Shown: positions 22,023 to 26,853 of the stretch, piece by piece
How positions within the stretch are numbered: the stretch's first letter is position 1
Layout: every line of letters begins with the position of its first letter
Translations under genes and position numbers: made by a program
Source: a virus
Length of the DNA: 26,853 nucleotides
Strand: one strand, 5' to 3'
IMG/VR virus record: IMGVR_UViG_3300031227_000343
Coordinates: 1 to 26,853 of that record
The notes under the pieces: model-generated
Seen by the model: the letters and a program-made list of their open reading frames with translations, nothing else
What the model was told of the DNA's origin: nothing
Database searches by the model: none

Positions 22023-22471
22023 GGCCCGCTGAACTCAGACGACTGAGTGATGAAGATGGTGGGCGAGATGATTATGAGCCATGTGGTTTGTTGTGTGGTG
22101 TGACTCCTTTTATGGTTCGCATTCTTTGTGAGTCACCTAATGCGTTTGATTCAAGGGCTAGAGGGAACTTCAACTACACTCCGAATCAAGTTGGGGATAT
22201 GACTCTCGATCAGATTTTCATGCTATTGACTGATTGCAAATTGCTTAGGAAAAAGGACAAGGGAAGTAGAACGCAAGAAAAGAGCACTCTCGGTGTGTTG
22301 GAAATGGCTGATAATGATGGAAAGGTGAAGGTCCGTACTTCCGATGGTGCGTTGCTCAAATTGAAAAGAACCGGGAAGTCAATGGTTCAAATCATTGAGG
22401 AAAGAGAGCAAGCAAAGAAGGAAAAAGAACAGGCAAAGAAGAATCGGAAAAAGCGGCGAGGAAGGAGATGA
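21387..22471 (+). CDS. Tail assembly chaperone, frameshifted long form (gpGT-like)
   Basis: A -1 shift at GGGAAAT (22010-22016) joins the upstream chaperone to the frame that continues with WIGPAELRRLSDEDGGRDDYEPCGLLCGVTPFMVRILCE and runs to TGA (22469-22471). The fusion is about 361 residues. The -1 frame is open from 21971 and the sequence between the slip site and the first possible start at 22088 is clearly protein-like, so the second frame is not an independent gene. The C-terminus is very basic (EKEQAKKNRKKRRGRR). This is the same arrangement as lambda gpG/gpGT. The ratio of the two products normally matters for tail length. Confidence 0.8.
22010..22016 (+). other. Programmed -1 frameshift slippery heptamer GGGAAAT
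   Basis: G GGA AAT in the zero frame is an exact X-XXY-YYZ heptamer, almost the lambda GGGAAAG. A zero-frame TAG follows at 22020. A small stem-loop ACTCAG/CTGAGT (22033-22038 with 22043-22048, loop ACGA) lies 16 bases downstream and may stimulate slippage. Confidence 0.85.
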
Positions 22472-22475
22472 TAAA

Positions 22476-23141
22476 GTGGTAGTTTACGAAGCTCGAAACA
22501 AGGTGAATGGAAAAGTTTATGTAGGGAAAACTATTTTTACCCTTGCTAAACGTAGGCAGGAACATGAAGCACTAGCTTTGCGGGGTAATCCATCTGCGGT
22601 GTTTTTGAGGGCTCTTCGCAAGTATGGATTTGATGCTTTCAAGTGGCGGGTGCTAGTAATAGAAGATAACGATGACGATCTCAATGAGTCAGAGCGGGTT
22701 TGCATTAAGGCATTGAAAACCAGAGTTCCGGGTGGATACAACTTGACGGATGGTGGTGATGGCGGACAAGGGTATAAACATACGAAAGAATCAAGGGATA
22801 AGATCAGTAAAGCCTGCATAGGCAAGCCGGCACCTAACAAAGGTATTCCCCATACAAGAGAAACAAAGAAGAAGATTAGTGAAGCTGCCAAGGGACGAGT
22901 TGCTTGGAACAAGGGTGTACCTTCTGGGGAAACTACTGTGCCAAAAGGATGCTCATTCAAAGGAAGAAAACATACGGATGAAGCGAAAGCAAAAATGAAA
23001 ATTGGTTGTGCTAAGCGGCCCAAACCATCCTCCGAAGCTATTATGAAGACGAAGACAACGAAACGTGTGAAGTTTTGGATTAAACGGTTGCAGAAGAAAT
23101 GGCAAACCATGCAACACGAGGGGAGGGTTCTGTGGGGTTAG
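22476..23141 (+). CDS. GIY-YIG homing endonuclease with NUMOD3 repeats
   Basis: GTG 22476 follows GAAGGAGA (22461-22468) and gives 221 residues. The catalytic domain shows VVYEARN...KVYVGKT (GIY/YIG variant), R in LAKRRQEH, FLRALRKYGFDAFKW, E in NESERVCIKAL and GGYNLTDGGDGGQGY. Repeated NUMOD3-type DNA-binding motifs follow: HTKESRDKISKACIGKPAPNKG, HTRETKKKISEAAKGRVAWNKG and GRKHTDEAKAKM. This is the architecture of free-standing Seg-type endonucleases that home into phage genes. It sits between the chaperone and the tape measure genes and overlaps the latter by 10 bases. The structural genes on either side remain complete. Confidence 0.88.
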   Translation: MVVYEARNKVNGKVYVGKTIFTLAKRRQEHEALALRGNPSAVFLRALRKYGFDAFKWRVLVIEDNDDDLNESERVCIKALKTRVPGGYNLTDGGDGGQGYKHTKESRDKISKACIGKPAPNKGIPHTRETKKKISEAAKGRVAWNKGVPSGETTVPKGCSFKGRKHTDEAKAKMKIGCAKRPKPSSEAIMKTKTTKRVKFWIKRLQKKWQTMQHEGRVLWG

Positions 23142-25366
23142 AGCTCGCAAAAGCATTCATAGTCATCCGTGCGGACATGTCGAAGCTGACCAGTGATTTG
23201 GGCAGGGCCAAAACGAAGGTCACTGGTGCTCTCGGTGGCGTTGCTGCTACGGCAGGCGGCGTGGTTGCTGCTGCTGGTATCCAGAGATTAGGCAGGGCTA
23301 TGATGTCTGCTGTAGACGACGCCATGTCGTTTGAAAAGACCATGATCGACGTTCGGTCCAACGCTCGTTTGTTGGGAGATGAGGGGGCGGCAGCTTTCAG
23401 GATGTTGGAGAAGACGGCACGTAAGATGGGTGCAACTACGATGTTCTCAGCTAATGAGGCCGCCTCTGCATTGAATCAGTTGGTGCTGGGTGGCCTAAAT
23501 GCCACGCAGGCTGCGACATCCCTTAAAGGTGTTCTGGATTTGGCCGCATCTGCGAATCTGGAGTTGGCCGAGGCCGCGAAAATCGTCGTGACCAATATGG
23601 TGAAATACAACATTGCTGCCAACGAAACTGGTAAGATCGGTGACTTTTTGGCATCAGCCCAAAGTCGAGCTTCAGTCACTGCCAGGTCCCTGGATGTAGG
23701 GTTGACCACGTTGGGGGCGTCAGCCTCGTCGATGGGTGTCGAATTTCGACAAGTTGTGGCAGTCCTTACTGGGTTTGGCAAGGCAGGTGTCCCGATGTCT
23801 GTTGCCGGAACTTCGATAAAAACGGCACTCGGACGAATTGCCGCCCAATCCCCTGAAGTGGCACGGGTTTTGGATGATATGGGGGTATCTATCCAGGATT
23901 TTGTGACAGACAATGGATTGGACCTGATATCGTTGTTCGAGGACATTGCGGACAAGTTTCCTACGGGTGTTTGGGAATCGGGGGCAGCGTCGGTGGCCTT
24001 GTTTGGGGCGAAAGGTACCCAGATTGTCGGTGTCTTGCAACAGATGAAAGGCGAAGGAAACTTCGTTCGTGAAACATACGATCAGATGGGGAAGGATATT
24101 GGCAGGTCCGGTGTAATAGCCGCCGCCAAGATGGAAACTTTTTGGGGGTCGGTAAAGAAGGTGCGATCGGCTCTTGGGGAGTTGGCCATCGCTGGGCTCA
24201 CCCCGGTACTGGACGCATTGAAACCTATATTGGAAATAGTTGTTTTTTTGGTTGGTGGGTTAGCGAAGTTTGCTAGATACCTCAAAGCCTTCACGCCGTT
24301 GATGTCAGCCGTGTTTTCAATAATGTTATTGTTGGTAGGAGCGGCATTGGCTTGGGCTCTTGCATTGAAAATGGTTGCATTGACGACGGTATTTATTACG
24401 GCAATGTCCGGACCGGCGGGATGGGCAGCGTTGGCTGTGGGATTGGGTTTAGTGACAGCGGCCGCTATTGGTTTGAATGCTGAAATGGATGATACGAAAG
24501 AAAAAGTGGAGGAGCTTTTAGATAAATCAAAGGGAACAGCTGTAGATAGGGATGATCCCAATTCAGTATTGAAATCTTCTGATAAGATGATAAAGGAAAC
24601 GGAGCATAAGATAGGTGAATTGGAACAGCAAATCAATACAATGTTAGACAGTGGGTTGGGCGGCCCATTAGTTGCTGGTCATATTGTTATATTAGATGCT
24701 GAGATAAAAGCACTGAAAGGGCTTAAAGATTCAATGAAGGAAACGGCCAAGGCAGCCACAACAGGAAAAGGGCCAGATGCAGAAGACATTGTTCCAGATT
24801 CCGAAGACGCCACCTCAGCAATGGCCGATTTGGATGAGGAGATATATCGAATACGGAACAATCTTACCGATGCCCAGATTGATGTTCGTGATTTCATGCA
24901 ATCCTTTACACCTTCTGATGAGCAAATGAGGAAGTTTAAGTTGATGCGAAAGGAATTGGAAAAGGTGAAGAAGGCAACCGAAGCCAAAACCAAGTTCAAG
25001 GAGGCGGGAGAGGCGTTTGCAAAGTCGATGCAAGAAGAGGGCGAACGAATGCGGAAGGCCATGCGAACGCCAGCCGAGAGTCTGCGTGATGAAATTGCTC
25101 GGGTGCAGGAATTGTTGAGTGCCAGTGTGATCTCCCAAGAGACGGCAGGAAGGAAAATAGAGCAACTTCGGGAAAAGGGGATGGAGGACAGAGCAGGTGG
25201 GCAACGGTTTGGTTTTCGGGAAATGGGTAAACACATTCAGGACATGGTGATGAAGAAGGGAATTCAATTGGATCAGAAACGGAACAATTTGTTGGAAAAA
25301 CAAATTGCTGTCCAGCAGGACATTGTCAAAGCTGTAGCAGGACCAGGCAATCGGTGGGAGGCTTGA
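23132..25366 (+). CDS. Tail tape measure protein
   Basis: I choose GTG 23132 because GGGGAGGG (about 23120-23127) lies at proper spacing; an ATG at 23099 would lack a site. The product is 744 residues, opening GLELAKAFIVIRADMSKLTSDLGRA. It has the TP901/PF10145 core: FEKTMIDVRSNARLLGDEGAAAFRMLEKTARKMGATTMFSANEAASALNQLVLGGLNATQA and MSVAGTSIKTALGRIA. A hydrophobic region at about residues 365-448 (IVVFLVGGLAKF; MLLLVGAALAWALALKMVALTTVFI) probably forms membrane-inserting helices used at DNA ejection. The C-terminal half is coiled coil. At 0.15 nm per residue the tail would be about 110 nm, a general estimate. Confidence 0.9.
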   Translation: MGLELAKAFIVIRADMSKLTSDLGRAKTKVTGALGGVAATAGGVVAAAGIQRLGRAMMSAVDDAMSFEKTMIDVRSNARLLGDEGAAAFRMLEKTARKMGATTMFSANEAASALNQLVLGGLNATQAATSLKGVLDLAASANLELAEAAKIVVTNMVKYNIAANETGKIGDFLASAQSRASVTARSLDVGLTTLGASASSMGVEFRQVVAVLTGFGKAGVPMSVAGTSIKTALGRIAAQSPEVARVLDDMGVSIQDFVTDNGLDLISLFEDIADKFPTGVWESGAASVALFGAKGTQIVGVLQQMKGEGNFVRETYDQMGKDIGRSGVIAAAKMETFWGSVKKVRSALGELAIAGLTPVLDALKPILEIVVFLVGGLAKFARYLKAFTPLMSAVFSIMLLLVGAALAWALALKMVALTTVFITAMSGPAGWAALAVGLGLVTAAAIGLNAEMDDTKEKVEELLDKSKGTAVDRDDPNSVLKSSDKMIKETEHKIGELEQQINTMLDSGLGGPLVAGHIVILDAEIKALKGLKDSMKETAKAATTGKGPDAEDIVPDSEDATSAMADLDEEIYRIRNNLTDAQIDVRDFMQSFTPSDEQMRKFKLMRKELEKVKKATEAKTKFKEAGEAFAKSMQEEGERMRKAMRTPAESLRDEIARVQELLSASVISQETAGRKIEQLREKGMEDRAGGQRFGFREMGKHIQDMVMKKGIQLDQKRNNLLEKQIAVQQDIVKAVAGPGNRWEA

Positions 25367-25367
25367 A

Positions 25368-26378
25368 ATGGAAGATGTGAATGATTGGCGTTTAAGCACT
25401 GACAAGGGTATCCCATATCGATTGTTCGAGGACAGCCCTGGTGGAAGCTTTTCAGAAGAAAGTAGTGATGCCACTGAGATATATATCATACAAACATCTC
25501 GTTTAGATGATTTCATTTCGGAGTCATTTCCAGATCCGGCAGTTGTACTTGGGGAAGGATGGCTTTTCCAAAAGAAGCGGAAAATGCCAGGGCCCAATTT
25601 GCTATATACGTCCAAGGTGAGCTATGACGCATTTCCAAAAGGCAAACCACTCGATCCTTGGGAAAATGATGAGGATGCTCCGTCTGATACTTATGCTGAG
25701 TTTGTCAAGGTAACAATCAATTACGCCACCGACAAGGATCAAGGGAATAAGGAAGACAACGATCCAGATAATGAAGACAACGAAGATTTTTTCCAGGTAT
25801 CAGCTCAAGCATCAGGGGAGTTTTTTACATTACCCACAAGAGGTTTGAAGTGGGAGATAAGTAAAAATGATCGTTCAAAAGATGTAGATATAAAAGATCC
25901 ATTAGTACCTAATTCCATAATCATACCAGAAGTTGAATATACGGTAACTTACCCATCCCTGACTCCTTGGATGGCAAAGGTATTGGTACATCGATACCGC
26001 CGTTGCATGGGAGCTGTCAACAATAAACCGTTAGCAGTGTTTCAGAATGCTCCGGCAGAGACGATTCTTTGCTTAGGATTTTCATACAACTATAAAAACA
26101 CTTGGCGTAAAGGCGACGTAAAGATAGATTTTGAAGGCCGTTTTTGGGAGAAGTCACCAGAGCCAGGTATTGGTCACAATCATGTTTGGCGTGCAGGTCA
26201 TGGTTGGACTAGGATTAGAAAGCCCAATGAAAAACTTATTCACAGAATAGGTTCATTTGTACCCTTGTTCTTTTCTGGTCCGGTTCCTGATGACCCGAAA
26301 CCAGAAAGAGCAGAAGACCATATTGATTGGGAAGCACTTGCCCTTGATACTGATGAAATCTGGGGTGATACTGGATGA
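25368..26378 (+). CDS. Tail protein after the tape measure, unknown function
   Basis: 336 residues starting one base after the tape measure stop, with GGGAGG upstream. The first third is acidic and disordered-looking. The core has VPNSIIIPEVEYTVTYPSLTPWMAKVLVHRYRRCMGAVNN, ETILCLGFSYNYKNTWRKGDVKIDFEGRFWEKSP and GHNHVWRAGHGWTRI. I have an impression of a conserved distal-tail-module protein, but no name is certain. Position right after the tape measure is where distal tail or baseplate-hub genes lie. No catalytic motif is visible. Confidence 0.65.
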   Translation: MEDVNDWRLSTDKGIPYRLFEDSPGGSFSEESSDATEIYIIQTSRLDDFISESFPDPAVVLGEGWLFQKKRKMPGPNLLYTSKVSYDAFPKGKPLDPWENDEDAPSDTYAEFVKVTINYATDKDQGNKEDNDPDNEDNEDFFQVSAQASGEFFTLPTRGLKWEISKNDRSKDVDIKDPLVPNSIIIPEVEYTVTYPSLTPWMAKVLVHRYRRCMGAVNNKPLAVFQNAPAETILCLGFSYNYKNTWRKGDVKIDFEGRFWEKSPEPGIGHNHVWRAGHGWTRIRKPNEKLIHRIGSFVPLFFSGPVPDDPKPERAEDHIDWEALALDTDEIWGDTG

Positions 26379-26408
26379 TAGTAAAACAAATTAACCACAA
26401 GAACAGAG

Positions 26409-26853
26409 ATGCCTGACTGGAAACCAGTACGAAAAGGCGATCTAATTAGATACTCTGTTCGTGACGAGAACAAGTTGCGTCAACGGGCTTTTCGTCCCAT
26501 GTCCGTGTCTTCTTATTCATCCGGCATACAGACTCCGAATCTGAAAGCTCTGAATCCTGAAGCACCTCACAGAGAATATGAAGTTGAGATAACCAATCTG
26601 AAAGCAAGTGATGACGACACTAAAAACAGTGCTTTATACCTTTGTCGTTTTCGGTGTTATGGTACAACAGATGCACAATGGGAATCAAAGACTGATGAGT
26701 ATTTGCTGGATGCCTTGGATGCTGGTTCTCAGTTGTTTGTGGGAGCCAGGATCACAGCCAGGTGGGACAAACAGCGTGGGGCTTTTGTGCCTTGCCATCC
26801 TTCTATTGGAGCTGCCATTCTAACCTCTGCATTGAGCCGTCTCGGAACAGCCA
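26409..26853 (+). CDS. Tail-module protein, N-terminal part (cut by window end)
   Basis: An open frame from ATG 26409 to the window end (about 148 codons), beginning MPDWKPVRKGDLIRYSVRDENKLRQRAF. It continues EYEVEITNLKASDDDTKNSALYLCRFRCYG and LLDALDAGSQLFVGARITARWDKQRGAFVPCHPSIG. No stop is reached. The ribosome site is weak (AGAACAGAG). The frame reads well throughout, so it is a real gene of unknown function following the distal tail gene. Confidence 0.6.
   Translation, partial: MPDWKPVRKGDLIRYSVRDENKLRQRAFRPMSVSSYSSGIQTPNLKALNPEAPHREYEVEITNLKASDDDTKNSALYLCRFRCYGTTDAQWESKTDEYLLDALDAGSQLFVGARITARWDKQRGAFVPCHPSIGAAILTSALSRLGTA

Noticed and set aside
22088-22471. Independent gene after the tail chaperone
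   Set aside because: Its nominal start is a TTG without a ribosome site, and convincing coding sequence extends upstream to the slippery site; it is the frameshifted part of the chaperone.
1-26853. tRNA genes, CRISPR arrays, integrase or attachment sites
   Set aside because: No cloverleaf, spaced direct repeats or recombinase frame was seen by eye; no search could be run.

Overview
The window is one long late (structural) gene block of a tailed double-stranded DNA bacteriophage or prophage. All structural genes read rightward, with short gaps or ATGA/TGATG-type overlaps and good Shine-Dalgarno sites. Base composition is near balanced. Nothing fixes the host. No integrase, terminase, tRNA or bacterial housekeeping gene is present. 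Head genes are of the HK97 type (portal, U35-type protease, HK97-fold capsid protein) and there is a tape measure, so a siphovirus-like long-tailed phage is most likely.

Layout. 1-6.8 kb: end of an upstream gene, a beta-helix structural protein, a head-tail connector, a 1038-residue protein joining a head-closure-like domain to a coiled stalk and a pectate-lyase-like spike, and three small unknown proteins. 6.8-10.9 kb: portal, then a minor head (Mu gpF-like) protein that is broken into separate reading frames and also carries an intein. 10.9-12.3 kb: six very small genes. 12.3-17.3 kb: a promoter and leader, a serine-tailed protein, a small protein, the protease with zinc ribbons, the major capsid protein and a clear terminator. 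17.3-21.3 kb: neck/tail completion proteins, two tandem serine-tailed paralogues and the tail tube. 21.4-26.9 kb: tail chaperones with a programmed -1 frameshift, a GIY-YIG homing endonuclease, the tape measure and two further tail genes, the last cut by the window end.

The most striking object is the intein at about 9856-10767. On the opposite strand, wholly inside it and in exact codon-over-codon register, lies a 270-residue reading frame with two helix-turn-helix repeats and a Vsr/DUF559-like nuclease core. Both strands appear to code: the sense strand for the self-splicing domain, the antisense strand for what is probably its homing endonuclease. A matching extended -10 element (TGCTATAAT) for the antisense gene lies over the codons of the intein's C-terminal splice motif. 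I know of split inteins with free-standing Vsr-like endonucleases, but not of an endonuclease encoded antisense within the splicing domain. I could not search databases to test that.

Other notable points are the canonical slippery heptamer GGGAAAT joining the two tail chaperone frames, the head-closure/spike fusion, a domain insertion and an in-frame TAG in the second serine-tailed paralogue, zinc ribbons in the capsid protease, and a structured leader ahead of the capsid genes.
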